From assembly GCF_009664975.1 (NCBI RefSeq), contig NZ_WJXB01000002.1:620001-684000 (forward strand): a DNA stretch of 64,000 nucleotides, written 5' to 3'. The position numbers were made by a program, and so were the translations under genes. This DNA is from Paenibacillus monticola (lineage in GTDB: Bacteria; Bacillota; Bacilli; Paenibacillales; Paenibacillaceae). The notes below the pieces were generated by a model. The model had not been told where the DNA came from and ran no database searches. It saw only the letters and a list, made by a program, of their open reading frames with translations. Positions 1 through 8,747 of this stretch are shown here, in pieces. Within the stretch, counting starts at the first letter, position 1, and each line of letters starts with the position of its first letter.

Positions 1-843
1 AAGTACAGCAATCTTTATACCATTGCGTTCAAAATATTGCGCCGAATAAGCTTCCTTGCTAGTTAGACCAGCGCCAACATAAGGTATTCCCCTTTCGCTA
101 AGATTACTCAGCGTATCTTCAAGACCCTGCACACCCTGATCCAGGGTATGGTTATTCGCCAGATTCACGGCGTCTACTCCTGCCGCCTTCAGTGCATCCA
201 GCGCTTCCGGTGCTCCCTTGAATACATATTGCTTATTAGCGGCCATTCCGCGCGTGGTGATCGGTGTCTCCAAATTGAGTACCGTCAGATCGTCTTGCTT
301 AAATAATCCATTCAACCCCGCATAGGAGTACGAGTAACCCTTCTTGTCGAGCAGTTCACCCACTTTACCGGAAAAAATAGCGTCTCCCGCAAAATTAAGT
401 GTCACTGTACTCCCGGCGGCATCCTCCTCGGAAAGTCCTGAGGCTACGCCAGAGCCTTGGGAACTGTCTATATCCGACACAGGTGCTTCCGTGGGAGCCG
501 CAGGTGGTTCCGTCTCCAGTGCCTCGGTAGGGGTGCCATCCATTAGCGGTGATGGTGAAATCTCAGGAGCCTCTACTGGAACTGAAGGTTCAGGCGTTGC
601 TGTCGCTTCGGGTGTCGGAACAGCCGTAGGTGCCAGAGTTGGATCTGGAGACGGTGATACCAAGGCCTCACCTTGTTGTGGAGGTGAGGCAGACCCTTCA
701 CTACCGTTTGAACTTATAAAATAATAGGATAAAGCAGCGGTTATCAACAAAAGCAAACTTGCGTTAATCCATATCCATGCCGTTCTGCGGCGGCGTTTGC
801 TGGTATGTTTACTTTGTCGTGAACGTGATCGCGGCGGATACAT
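1..843 (-). CDS. CapA-family (poly-gamma-glutamate synthesis type) protein, C-terminus off window
   Basis: The gene reads leftwards and is cut by the window edge, leaving 281 codons. The ATG at 843 follows an AAAGGAGAT ribosome binding site. The protein starts with a basic cytoplasmic stretch and one membrane anchor (about residues 22-44). A long Pro/Thr/Ser/Glu-rich linker follows (about 50-140). Then comes the start of a PGA_cap domain, with LNFAGDAIF, NLETPIT and NLANNHTLDQG, which resemble the metal-site motifs of calcineurin-like phosphoesterases. CapA/PgsA proteins act at the outer membrane face in poly-gamma-glutamate synthesis or as related hydrolases. No pgsB/C neighbours are visible, so a capsule role is not shown. 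The family call is firm; the function is inferred. Confidence 0.85.
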   Translation of the reverse strand, partial: MYPPRSRSRQSKHTSKRRRRTAWIWINASLLLLITAALSYYFISSNGSEGSASPPQQGEALVSPSPDPTLAPTAVPTPEATATPEPSVPVEAPEISPSPLMDGTPTEALETEPPAAPTEAPVSDIDSSQGSGVASGLSEEDAAGSTVTLNFAGDAIFSGKVGELLDKKGYSYSYAGLNGLFKQDDLTVLNLETPITTRGMAANKQYVFKGAPEALDALKAAGVDAVNLANNHTLDQGVQGLEDTLSNLSERGIPYVGAGLTSKEAYSAQYFERNGIKIAVL

Positions 844-1356
844 GGGTACTGGTGATCTCCTTTACACTCAAATAGTTTCTATAACAAACCATATAAATTA
901 GGTGAAACATAGTATAAATTTGTTTTGTTAAAACCCACTTATGTAATTTCCCTGTGATTTTATTTAGTGGGTTCCCTCATATATGTTAAGTCTTTGGTAC
1001 CCCCCCGTCAACCTTAGCACTTCCAGCTTCCGCCTCAGATCAAGCTGCGAAACATGCCCTTGCGACTGACTTCCTGGGTTGGATTGATTGTCGAGCATCA
1101 GAAAGTTCCAAAAATACAACTGCCGGGGTTTCTACTGGTCAATACGATTTATCAGTTTTAGGGGATGAAAACAAGTAAACCACAACTATTTCTTTCTATT
1201 ACATTAGAGTGCTTCTTTATCACCAATGAATTTCACATCGTCTATAGCATGTACAAAAAGCCCACCAGCCGAAGCTAGTGGGCATAATATTAATACTCTG
1301 CGCATAGATCAAATCATTTTTGGCATAAAAAAAGCCCCTCCAATGAGCGACCCATA
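844..1356. other. Gene-free stretch between capA-like gene and small hypothetical gene
   Basis: About 510 bases without a convincing gene. It holds an inverted repeat (AACCCACT at 932-939 with AGTGGGTT at 966-973), a C7 run near 1001-1007, an open frame at 990-1178 without a start codon or RBS, and a minus-strand terminator hairpin near 1259-1282. The capA-like promoter probably lies at about 880-930 but I see no clear -35/-10 pair. Confidence 0.5.
1259..1282 (-). terminator. Rho-independent terminator hairpin
   Basis: GCCCACCAGC and GCTAGTGGGC pair with one G-U wobble around a CGAA loop. On the minus strand the stem is followed by CTTTTT. It lies downstream of the small gene at 1357-1575, behind another weaker T-rich hairpin at about 1330-1375. 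Confidence 0.6.
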
Positions 1357-1575
1357 CTACTGCTTCATTTGGCTTAATGCCTCTAAGATATTTCCCTTTA
1401 AATATAAGTGCATCACAGGTAATACAACTTCCTTAGCACCAAACACTTGAACGCCTTGAGTACGTGCCTCTGTCTCTACCGCCTCAACAAATGACATACT
1501 ATTATCTTCGACATTCACTCGGATGTTATGAACATCCCATAGATCAAGAATCAGCGTATTGTTTGTCTGTTCCAT
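1357..1575 (-). CDS. Small hypothetical protein (72 aa)
   Basis: The start is the ATG at 1575, preceded by GAAAGGAG with good spacing. An upstream in-frame ATG gives 85 aa but lacks an RBS. The protein is acidic to neutral and soluble, without Cys, signal peptide or membrane segment. It begins MEQTNNTLILDLWDVHNIRV and ends in a probable amphipathic helix (GNILEALSQMKQ). I do not recognise the family. It stands alone on the minus strand with terminators downstream. Confidence 0.6.
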   Translation of the reverse strand: MEQTNNTLILDLWDVHNIRVNVEDNSMSFVEAVETEARTQGVQVFGAKEVVLPVMHLYLKGNILEALSQMKQ

Positions 1576-1742
1576 AGCAGATAGCTCCTTTCGGCATTTT
1601 CCCCATTGTGTCATAATACATCAGATTTCGCCATGAAATATTTAACAAACTTTATAATGAAAACGGTTGATTTATTCCAAAACGCTTGAAAATCTACTTT
1701 TATGAGAATCATCAGAATCAATTGAATTAGTAGGCAATAAAT

Positions 1743-1766
1743 AACCCCGCTATATTCAGCAGGGTT
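1743..1766 (-). terminator. Terminator of the hemEHY operon
   Basis: AACCCCGCT and AGCAGGGTT form a stem with one mismatch around a six-base loop. It starts about 10 bases past the hemY stop and on the minus strand is followed by a weak T-rich stretch (ATTTATT). Confidence 0.65.
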
Positions 1767-1774
1767 AATACAAA

Positions 1775-3268
1775 TTATCTTCCTCCTGTAACAGGATTAA
1801 TCTCATTAGTTAGGTCTCTCACTAAATCCTTGGCAGCACTTTCCGCTATAAGTTTGGCCTGCTTTATGCAATCCGGCATACCAATGCCGTCATATCCGGC
1901 TCCAAAGGCATACACACCAGGCATTGACGTAGTTAGTTCGCTGCGCAGCTTGGCAATGTTCTCCGGATGTCCGACGGGATACTGAGGCATGGAATGCGTT
2001 AAGCGAGTAATCTCTGTGAACAAAGGTTTGGCCGTAATGCCCATGATTTCCCGCAGGTCCTTGCGCACCAGCTCCGTCAGGGCCTCATCTGGAAGCTGAA
2101 CATTCTGCTCATCCCCCGATCGCCCAACATAGCAGCGCAGCAGCACCTTATCCTCGGGGCTTGTATGCAGCCATTTGGTAGATGTCCATGTGCAAGCTGT
2201 AATATTGCGTCCTTCCTTGCGTGGAACAAGAAAGCCTGATCCATCATAATCACTGACAATATCCTTCTTCGGAAAAGCCATAACTACATTCGCAACGGAA
2301 ACATAATTCACAGCATCCAGTGCGGAAACATCCACATGTGTGCGCAGAAGATCTGCGGCAGCGAAATTGGGTACCGTAATGTAAATATCATCGGCAAGCA
2401 GCCGTTCGCCATTCTCCAGCTCAACCTCATAACGAGAAGTGTCTGCAGTTACTACAGGCTCTCCATTTACTACATTAGTTGTCCGAGCTGTAATGGAGAC
2501 TGCTCCGGTGCCGGTCCGCTGTTCTACATCATGCAGCTCATGAATTAAGGCGTGCACCAGACTCTGCAGTCCTTGGCGAAAGGTTAAAAAGGCGCTTTTC
2601 TTCGTGCCTGTGTGTGTCTCTGCGGGCTTACGCCCAGTAGTCATGCCGCGAATCAAACTTCCATATTGACGCTCTACCTCGCCGAATTGCGGGAAGGTAG
2701 CCTGCAGGCTGATCTTGCGCATATCACCGGCATAAATACCAGCTAAGAGCGGTTCGGTCATATTCTCCAGCACTTCTGTACCTAGACGGCGCTCTATCAG
2801 CTGGCCTAGTGACTCGTCCTCACTGCTGCGCCGCGGCGGAATGATGAAATCCATCATAGCCCGCATTTTGCCGCCAAAAGAGACCAATCCGCTTCTAAGA
2901 AACGGCCGAAGCTCTGTAGGAATCCCCAGCACCAACCCAGCTGGCATCGGATGCAGCTTGTCACGCTGCAATATATAAGTCTTCTTGGCATTTGGATTGG
3001 TCGTCACCAACTCATGATCAATCTCCAATTCCTTGGCCAGATCACTCATCGCTGTTTTGCGGGCCAGGAAGGAGTCTGGCCCCTTCTCAATGACGAAGCC
3101 GTCACGGTGCAGTGTTTCGATCTTACCACCGAGCGTCTTCGTTTTCTCAAGCAATACAATGTCAGGCTTAAAGCCTGCTTCCTTATAATACTTGCGTACA
3201 TAAAAAGCGGCGCTGAGGCCGCTTAAGCCTCCGCCAATAATAACTATCTTTCGGGGTAAGCCAGTCAT
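1775..3268 (-). CDS. hemY: Coproporphyrinogen III oxidase (HemY/CgoX type)
   Basis: The 497-aa product oxidises the porphyrinogen ring by six electrons with FAD and O2; in Firmicutes the substrate is coproporphyrinogen III. The N-terminus has the FAD dinucleotide-binding motif VIIGGGLSGLSAA (about residues 9-21). ETLHRDGFVIEKGPDSF (about 51-67) is typical of protoporphyrinogen/coproporphyrinogen oxidases. The C-terminal VYAFGAGYDGIGMPDCI closes the FAD site. Length fits HemY. The ATG overlaps the hemH stop by four bases (ATGA), so the two are translationally coupled. It is the last gene of hemE-hemH-hemY. The product is soluble or membrane-peripheral. Confidence 0.95.
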   Translation of the reverse strand: MTGLPRKIVIIGGGLSGLSAAFYVRKYYKEAGFKPDIVLLEKTKTLGGKIETLHRDGFVIEKGPDSFLARKTAMSDLAKELEIDHELVTTNPNAKKTYILQRDKLHPMPAGLVLGIPTELRPFLRSGLVSFGGKMRAMMDFIIPPRRSSEDESLGQLIERRLGTEVLENMTEPLLAGIYAGDMRKISLQATFPQFGEVERQYGSLIRGMTTGRKPAETHTGTKKSAFLTFRQGLQSLVHALIHELHDVEQRTGTGAVSITARTTNVVNGEPVVTADTSRYEVELENGERLLADDIYITVPNFAAADLLRTHVDVSALDAVNYVSVANVVMAFPKKDIVSDYDGSGFLVPRKEGRNITACTWTSTKWLHTSPEDKVLLRCYVGRSGDEQNVQLPDEALTELVRKDLREIMGITAKPLFTEITRLTHSMPQYPVGHPENIAKLRSELTTSMPGVYAFGAGYDGIGMPDCIKQAKLIAESAAKDLVRDLTNEINPVTGGR

Positions 3269-4218
3269 AACTGGTTTACCTTCATTTGACTTACCTGAGT
3301 ACGTACCACATCACTTAGTACCGACATATAAGCTGGATCGCTATTCAGCGATTCAATACGCATCAGGCGAATATCCAGCTCAGAGGCCACGGCTTGTGCT
3401 TCAATATCAAGATCATACAGCACCTCCAAATGATCAGACACAAAGCCGACCGGTGCCACTAATACGTATTTCACCTGCTCGTTGCTCAGTTCCCGGAGTG
3501 TAACAAGAACGTCAGGTCCAAGCCAAGGCTCGGCTGTACGGCCAGCACTTTGCCACGTGAATTGCCACGTGGTTACACCTGCTTGCGCTGCAATAGCTGC
3601 TGAGGTTTCCAGCAATTGATCACGGTAGGGGTCACCCATGCTCAGAATGCGTTCCGGCAGACTATGCGCACTGAACAATACCCGAACCTCATCGCGCTTT
3701 GCCCCAGCCTCCTCGAATTGATCCAGTCTGGCTGATACTCTTTTGCTCAGAACGTCGATCAGCTCTGGATGCAGGTGGTAGCTTTCCACAAAGCTCATCT
3801 CCACATGGCAGGCATCTGCCTTTTCCTGTGCACGCTTGATGTAGGTGCCCACGCTCATACTGGAGTAATGGGGAGCTAGTACGATGCCAACTGCTTGGGT
3901 AATGCCATCTTTAGCCATAGCCTCCACTCCATCTTCAATAAATGGATGAGCATGCTTAAGTCCCTGATAGCAGACAAATTCAAATTTCCCACCATTATCG
4001 CTATTCAGCGCGGCCTGCAATGCATCAACCTGCAGGTCTGTATTCTTGCGCAGCGGAAATACACCGCCCACAATAGCAGCATATCGATCCTTTAGTTCTT
4101 TAAGCTGCTCCGCAGATGGTGAATTGCCACGCCGGATATGTGTGTAGTATGCTTCCACACCTTCCAGACTTTCAGGAGTACCGTACGACATGACTAGAAC
4201 ACCTATTTTAATTGCCAC
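3265..4218 (-). CDS. hemH: Coproporphyrin III ferrochelatase
   Basis: The 317-aa product inserts Fe2+ into the porphyrin; in the Gram-positive route this yields coproheme. It starts at a GTG preceded by AGAAGGGG. The N-terminal GVLVMSYGTPESLEGVEAYYTHIRRG is the ferrochelatase signature, and LFSAHSLPERI carries the conserved metal-site His. The C-terminal GFVSDHLEVLYDLDIEA has the conserved Glu. No C-terminal 2Fe-2S extension is present, as usual for Bacillus-type enzymes. It lies 21 bases after hemE and overlaps hemY by four. Confidence 0.95.
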   Translation of the reverse strand: MAIKIGVLVMSYGTPESLEGVEAYYTHIRRGNSPSAEQLKELKDRYAAIVGGVFPLRKNTDLQVDALQAALNSDNGGKFEFVCYQGLKHAHPFIEDGVEAMAKDGITQAVGIVLAPHYSSMSVGTYIKRAQEKADACHVEMSFVESYHLHPELIDVLSKRVSARLDQFEEAGAKRDEVRVLFSAHSLPERILSMGDPYRDQLLETSAAIAAQAGVTTWQFTWQSAGRTAEPWLGPDVLVTLRELSNEQVKYVLVAPVGFVSDHLEVLYDLDIEAQAVASELDIRLMRIESLNSDPAYMSVLSDVVRTQVSQMKVNQL

Positions 4219-4239
4219 GAATTCCCAACCCCTTCTACA

Positions 4240-5313
4240 CTAGCTATTTAAATGAATAGAGAGCTTTGTCGCTTCTTTTATAACACTCTGCGAATATTCG
4301 TGGATATACTCGGTTAACTCCCTTAGTTTATCAAGTGAAGCCTCAGGGTATAGTCCGTGTCCCAGGTTAAATATATAACCCGGCTTCTGCAGTCCTTCAT
4401 CAATCAGTTCTTTGGCGCGTTCCTTCAAAATATCCATTGGCGCTGTCAGCAGATAGGGATCAAGATTGCCCTGAACAGCGAATTTCTCTCCGATTCTGCG
4501 CCGTCCTTCAGTCAAGCTAACACGCCAATCCAGCCCGATTACATCCGCCTGAAGATTCGTTAGGGTGGGCAGCAATTCACCTGAGCTTACCCCAGGGAAA
4601 TATATTTTCGGTACATCCAGATCTGATAATTCAGCAAAAATCCGGGAAATGGTTGGCAGCACATAAGTCTCGAAGTCACGGGGTGCAAGCGTACCCACCC
4701 AGCTGTCGAACAATTGGAATGCCTTGCCTCCACTACGTACATGGCTGCGCAGATAGGTGATAACCATATCACCAAGCTTGTCCATCAGCTTCTCCCAGAC
4801 ACGGGGTTCATTGTACATCAATGCTTTGGTGCGGATATAGCTCTTGGAGGGTCTGCCTTCGATAAGATAGCTGGCAATGGTAAACGGCGCACCCGCAAAT
4901 GTGATCAGCGGCACATCCAGTTCCTTGTCGAGTATAGCTATCGTTTCCAGAATGTGACTGAGATCGCCTTCAACATCAATCGGCTTCAATCTGTCCACAT
5001 CTGCTGCAGTGCGAATCGGATTCTCAATTACCGGGCCGATATCCTTGACGATATCAAACTTAACTCCAATAGAAGCGACCGGATTCATAATGTCAGAATA
5101 CAGAATAGCTGCATCCACACCTAGCTTGCGCACGGGCATCATTGATATTTCCGCGGCCAGGTCAGGTTGTTTGCAGATTTCCAGCAGTGAATATTTTTCC
5201 TTGATTTTACGGTACTCGGGATCATAACGGCCAGCCTGCCGCATGTACCATACGGGAACGTGCTCCGTGTCCTGCTTTCGGCAGGCGCGGATAAAAGTGT
5301 CGTTGTAGGTCAT
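4240..5313 (-). CDS. hemE: Uroporphyrinogen decarboxylase
   Basis: The 357-aa product decarboxylates the four acetates of uroporphyrinogen III to give coproporphyrinogen III in the cytoplasm. VPVWYMRQAGRYDPEYR (about residues 20-36) is the N-terminal signature with the substrate-binding Arg residues; GAPFTIASYLIEG and NLGHGLYPEA are also family motifs. I chose the ATG at 5313 (MTYNDTF), which has GGAG eight bases upstream; an upstream ATG at 5391 would add 26 unconserved residues. It is the first gene of the heme operon. About 220 bases separate it from the divergent MFS gene and should hold its promoter, but I see no clear Fur or PerR box. Confidence 0.95.
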   Translation of the reverse strand: MTYNDTFIRACRKQDTEHVPVWYMRQAGRYDPEYRKIKEKYSLLEICKQPDLAAEISMMPVRKLGVDAAILYSDIMNPVASIGVKFDIVKDIGPVIENPIRTAADVDRLKPIDVEGDLSHILETIAILDKELDVPLITFAGAPFTIASYLIEGRPSKSYIRTKALMYNEPRVWEKLMDKLGDMVITYLRSHVRSGGKAFQLFDSWVGTLAPRDFETYVLPTISRIFAELSDLDVPKIYFPGVSSGELLPTLTNLQADVIGLDWRVSLTEGRRRIGEKFAVQGNLDPYLLTAPMDILKERAKELIDEGLQKPGYIFNLGHGLYPEASLDKLRELTEYIHEYSQSVIKEATKLSIHLNS

Positions 5314-5474
5314 GATAAGATCTCCATTAGATTTGATAAAATATTTGTAAACGCTATTACCTATTATGCCCTCTTTAAAAGTAAGTAACAACTGCTTCAG
5401 CCCATTCGGAATGACAATCCAATGACATTACTATGATAAGTATTGCACCGCCTACTCTTAAAAATATGATATAC

Positions 5475-5483
5475 TGATATAAT
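5475..5483 (+). promoter_or_regulatory. Extended -10 promoter of the MFS gene
   Basis: TGATATAAT is a perfect TGNTATAAT extended -10, about 55 bases before the TTG start. No good -35 is seen at 16-18 bases, which is acceptable for an extended -10 promoter. Confidence 0.45.
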
Positions 5484-5538
5484 GTCAATTTTTCGTGAGT
5501 TATTTATTGCTTAATCTTTTGAAAGGAAGTGAAGCACT

Positions 5539-6759
5539 TTGAAGAAGTGGGAGACCTGGAAAGTCAACCTCATGGTGCTTTGGTTCGGCCAATTTCTAGT
5601 CAATGCTGGGATGACGATGATCACTCCCTTTCTCTCCCTTTATCTTGCCAAAGATCTCGGTGTAGTGGGCGAGCATGCGATTGGAATATGGGCCGGACTC
5701 ATTTTTGCCGCAAACTTTCTGACGTCATTTCTGTTTCAGCCCTTGTGGGGCAAGCTTGCAGACAAATATGGACGCAAAATCATGCTCCTGCGCTCAAGCT
5801 TCGGCATGGCGGTAGTCATTCTGTTAATGGGCTTCGCCCAGACGCCGATGCAGTTGCTGTTGCTGCGTTTGCTGAACGGCACCATTGCCGGGTTCAATCC
5901 GGCATCAATTGCACTCGTCTCGGCCACAACGCCAAAAAAAAATATGGGCTTCGCCATGGGACTGATGCAGTCCGGCTCTGTGGCCGGTACCATTCTTGGA
6001 CCGCTCATCGGTGGCGGACTTGCCGATTGGATCGGCTTCCGCCCGATCTTCTATGTCGTTGGAGCCTTGCTGTTCGTCGCTTCCCTGCTGGCACTATTCC
6101 TGGTGAGGGAGAAATTCGACCGTGTTGAAGCTGCACATGAGCCTCAGGTTTCAGTGCTGGCTGGCTTGAAGGAGCTTGCCAAAATCCCACAGCTGCCTGC
6201 ACTATTCGGAGTAACCTTCCTGCTGCAGTTTGCAATGATCAGCCCAATGACGCTGCTGCCACTTTATGTAGAAAAGCTGCACGGCTCAGCCGTAAATATC
6301 GCCTTTTTGGCGGGAATGGTCAGCGCGGTCACTGGGCTCTCCAATATGATCGCTTCTCCAGTGCTTGGCAAGCTAAGCGACAGGGTGGGGGCACACCGAA
6401 TTCTCACCTTTGCGCTGATCGGTGCAGCCGTATTTCTCATTCCACAGGCATTCGTCACCAGTGTCTGGCAATTGATTGCAGTCCGTTTCCTTATGGGGGT
6501 CTTCATGGGCGGCCTTCTGCCAAGTGTTAATGCACTTATCCGATCCTATACCCCTGACGGCAAGGAGAGCCGGGCCTTTGGCTTCAACAGCAGCACGCTC
6601 GCCCTTGGCAACATGTTGGGAGCCATCATTGGCGGCTTTCTGTCTGGCTATATCGGGATTGAAGGTCTCTTCATCCTCTCCGGCATTTTCCTGCTGATCA
6701 ATACAGTGTGGGTACGCCTGAAGTTGTACAAAAAAACTGAGCCACGGTTATTTCGGTAG
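5539..6759 (+). CDS. MFS multidrug efflux transporter (DHA1, MdtG-like)
   Basis: The 406-aa protein has about 12 hydrophobic segments. The major facilitator loop motif appears as GKLADKYGRKIML between segments 2 and 3 (about residues 72-84), with a second copy, GKLSDRVGAHRIL, in the second half. The order and length resemble MdtG-type drug:proton antiporters. The TTG at 5539 is chosen because GAAAGGAAG lies just upstream and no ATG precedes the first membrane segment. It is monocistronic and divergent from hemE. The substrate is unknown. The family call is strong; the subfamily is from memory. Confidence 0.85.
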   Translation: MKKWETWKVNLMVLWFGQFLVNAGMTMITPFLSLYLAKDLGVVGEHAIGIWAGLIFAANFLTSFLFQPLWGKLADKYGRKIMLLRSSFGMAVVILLMGFAQTPMQLLLLRLLNGTIAGFNPASIALVSATTPKKNMGFAMGLMQSGSVAGTILGPLIGGGLADWIGFRPIFYVVGALLFVASLLALFLVREKFDRVEAAHEPQVSVLAGLKELAKIPQLPALFGVTFLLQFAMISPMTLLPLYVEKLHGSAVNIAFLAGMVSAVTGLSNMIASPVLGKLSDRVGAHRILTFALIGAAVFLIPQAFVTSVWQLIAVRFLMGVFMGGLLPSVNALIRSYTPDGKESRAFGFNSSTLALGNMLGAIIGGFLSGYIGIEGLFILSGIFLLINTVWVRLKLYKKTEPRLFR

Positions 6760-6771
6760 CCCTAGCTGCTG

Positions 6772-7401
6772 TTAATTCACAATAGCCAAGGCTAATCCAT
6801 CGTAGGCTGGTAAGAGTGTACTGGTCAGCCGTTCGTCACGGGCCATCATTTCATTGAAATGGCGCATCGCCTGAATAGCAGGTCCGTTCCGATCCGTATT
6901 GAGTGTACGTCCGCGCAGAAAAATATTGTCTCCAGCAATGATCGCCCCAGGTCGTGCCAGCTGTATTGCATATTCCAGATAATTCGGATAATTTTCTTTA
7001 TCTGCATCTATAAAGAAGAAATCGAATTTCTGGCCTTCTGCTGCAAGGTTGCCCAAGCTCTCCATAGCAGGGCCTACTCTGTATTCTACAGCATCACCGT
7101 AGCCAGCAATTTCTAAATGTCGTTGCGCGAGTGCAGCGTAATCAGCCTTCAGCTCAAGCGAGGTCAGCTTCCCTCCTGACGCCAATCCACGGCAGAGGCA
7201 GATGCCGCTATAACCGCCAAGAGCTCCAATCTCCAAAATACGGGATGAGCGCGACAAGCGGACAAGCATGGTGAGCAGTCTTCCATATCCGGGAGTGACC
7301 GAGACGGGCGGCATCCCACTTTCGAGGATCGCTTGTTTTACATTCAGCAAGATTTCGTCCTCCGTATAAAGATGTTCACTGTATTCTTCCTGGTTAAGCA
7401 T
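6772..7401 (-). CDS. O-methyltransferase (family 3, CCoAOMT/YrrM-like)
   Basis: The 209-aa protein is a soluble SAM-dependent methyltransferase. ILEIGALGGYSGICL (about residues 56-70) is the SAM-binding glycine motif, and FFFIDADKENYPNYLEYA (about 131-148) holds the metal/SAM DADK motif typical of cation-dependent O-methyltransferases. IIAGDNIFLRG follows. The ATG at 7401 has AAAAGGAGAAT directly upstream; an upstream in-frame start lacks an RBS. It is convergent with the MFS gene and divergent from the rRNA methyltransferase gene. Relatives include tRNA hydroxyuridine methyltransferase (TrmR), which is a possible role. Confidence 0.88.
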   Translation of the reverse strand: MLNQEEYSEHLYTEDEILLNVKQAILESGMPPVSVTPGYGRLLTMLVRLSRSSRILEIGALGGYSGICLCRGLASGGKLTSLELKADYAALAQRHLEIAGYGDAVEYRVGPAMESLGNLAAEGQKFDFFFIDADKENYPNYLEYAIQLARPGAIIAGDNIFLRGRTLNTDRNGPAIQAMRHFNEMMARDERLTSTLLPAYDGLALAIVN

Positions 7402-7515
7402 AAATATTCTCCTTTTCCTATAAAATGACGGGCATTGTGAAGTATCCCGCATTCACCTATACTTATTGTACTGGCTTTATGTATTTATCTACAAGTTAAA
7501 CGGAGTTGATCACAT

Positions 7516-8655
7516 TTGAGCAAATTTCAATTAATCGCTACCGCCCCTATGGGTTTGGAAGCTGTCGTTGCACGAGAATTAAACGAGCTGGGTTATGAGA
7601 CCACGGTCGAGAACGGACGGGTATTGTTCAGCGGTGATTACATCGATATTTGCCGCTGCAATTTATGGTTGCGCACATCCGATCGTGTATTAGTTAAAAT
7701 GGGCCAATTCCCGGCCAAAACATTTGATGAGTTGTTTGAAGGCGTTAAAGCCATTGACTGGGAAGACTGGATTCCGGAGAATGGAGAATTCCCTGTTGAA
7801 GGCCGGTCGCATAAATCCCAGTTGACCAGTGTACCCGCTTGCCAAGGGATCGTCAAGAAAGCCGTTGTTGAGAAGCTGAAGCTTTCTTACAGTACGGACT
7901 GGTTCCCTGAGACTGGACCTCGCTATGTCATTGAGATGATTCTTTTGAACGACATTGCCTTAATCACCCTTGATACTACTGGTCCTGCGCTGCACAAACG
8001 CGGCTACCGCCGACAGGCAACGGAAGCTCCGCTGAAGGAAACCATGGCAGCTGCCCTGATTCAGATCAGCCGCTGGAACGGCCATCGTCCCCTGTATGAT
8101 CCATGTTGCGGCACAGGTACACTATTGATCGAAGCCGCCATGATCGCTTGGAATATCGCGCCAGGACTTCGGCGTTCATTCCCGTCTGAGCATTGGCCGG
8201 ATATTCCACAGCGTCTGTGGGAATCAGCCCGGGAGGAAGCCTTCGACGCCGTGCGTGATGATTATCCACTGCAACTGACCGGCAGCGACATTGATCCTGC
8301 TGCCATCGAGCTTGCGGAAGCCGCTGCCAAAAGTGCTGGTTTATCCGGTGAAATCACCTTCAAGGTGGGCGCTGCCGCCAAAGTAAGACCGCAAGGCGAA
8401 TATGGCTGTATTATCACCAACCCGCCCTATGGTGAACGGATCAGTAGTGAAAAAGAAGTAGAGAAGTTGACCCGTCAATTTGGTGAGATGATGCTCTATC
8501 TGCCGACCTGGTCTTTCTTCGCTATTAGTCCATACAAGGAATTTGAGCAGTATTACGGTCGCAAGGCTGATAAACGCCGCAAGCTGTATAACGGGCGCAT
8601 TGAATGCCAGTATTACCAATACCTTGGCCCGCTGCCGCCGAGAAACCAAAATTAA
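7516..8655 (+). CDS. ypsC: THUMP-domain class I RNA methyltransferase (YpsC/RlmL-type)
   Basis: The 379-aa protein has an N-terminal ferredoxin-like/THUMP region (about residues 1-160), then a Rossmann methyltransferase domain. LYDPCCGTGTLLIEAAMIAWN is the SAM-binding motif I, and IITNPPYGERI is the catalytic NPPY motif of N2-guanine methyltransferases. Length matches Bacillus YpsC and the N-terminal half of E. coli RlmL, which makes m2G in 23S rRNA. The start is TTG with CGGAG ten bases upstream. It is monocistronic and closed by a strong bidirectional terminator. The precise rRNA position modified is inferred. Confidence 0.9.
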   Translation: MSKFQLIATAPMGLEAVVARELNELGYETTVENGRVLFSGDYIDICRCNLWLRTSDRVLVKMGQFPAKTFDELFEGVKAIDWEDWIPENGEFPVEGRSHKSQLTSVPACQGIVKKAVVEKLKLSYSTDWFPETGPRYVIEMILLNDIALITLDTTGPALHKRGYRRQATEAPLKETMAAALIQISRWNGHRPLYDPCCGTGTLLIEAAMIAWNIAPGLRRSFPSEHWPDIPQRLWESAREEAFDAVRDDYPLQLTGSDIDPAAIELAEAAAKSAGLSGEITFKVGAAAKVRPQGEYGCIITNPPYGERISSEKEVEKLTRQFGEMMLYLPTWSFFAISPYKEFEQYYGRKADKRRKLYNGRIECQYYQYLGPLPPRNQN

Positions 8656-8674
8656 TTCCTCCAAGATGAGATAT

Positions 8675-8723
8675 AAAAAAAGCCTTAGACTCCGTGCTCT
8701 GCACGTTGTCCAAGGCTTTTTTT
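8675..8723. terminator. Bidirectional terminator
   Basis: AAAAAAAGCCTT (8675-8686) pairs with AAGGCTTTTTTT (8712-8723), giving a T-tract on both strands. It sits between the convergent ypsC and aldo/keto reductase genes and can serve both. Confidence 0.9.
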
Positions 8724-8747
8724 GGGTTGCAGCTGACCCGTAGCTTT

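Noticed and set aside
344..724. Plus-strand Ser/Gly/Ala-rich frame
   Set aside because: It is the antisense of the Pro/Thr/Glu-rich linker of the CapA-like protein; no RBS.
932..973. AACCCACT/AGTGGGTT inverted repeat as a terminator
   Set aside because: The loop of 26 bases is long and no gene ends directly upstream on either strand, so I did not call it.
990..1178. Open plus-strand frame with coding-like composition (ends GVSTGQYDLSVLGDENK)
   Set aside because: It has no start codon or RBS, begins right after a stop and crosses a C7 run. It may be a gene remnant but there is no recognisable homology.
5314..5474. Fur or PerR box upstream of hemE
   Set aside because: AT-rich sequence is present but no 7-1-7 or TTATAAT palindrome stands out.
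5529..6128. Second plus-strand frame over the MFS gene
   Set aside because: It is a shadow of the MFS gene in another frame, with low-complexity Arg/Cys/His composition.
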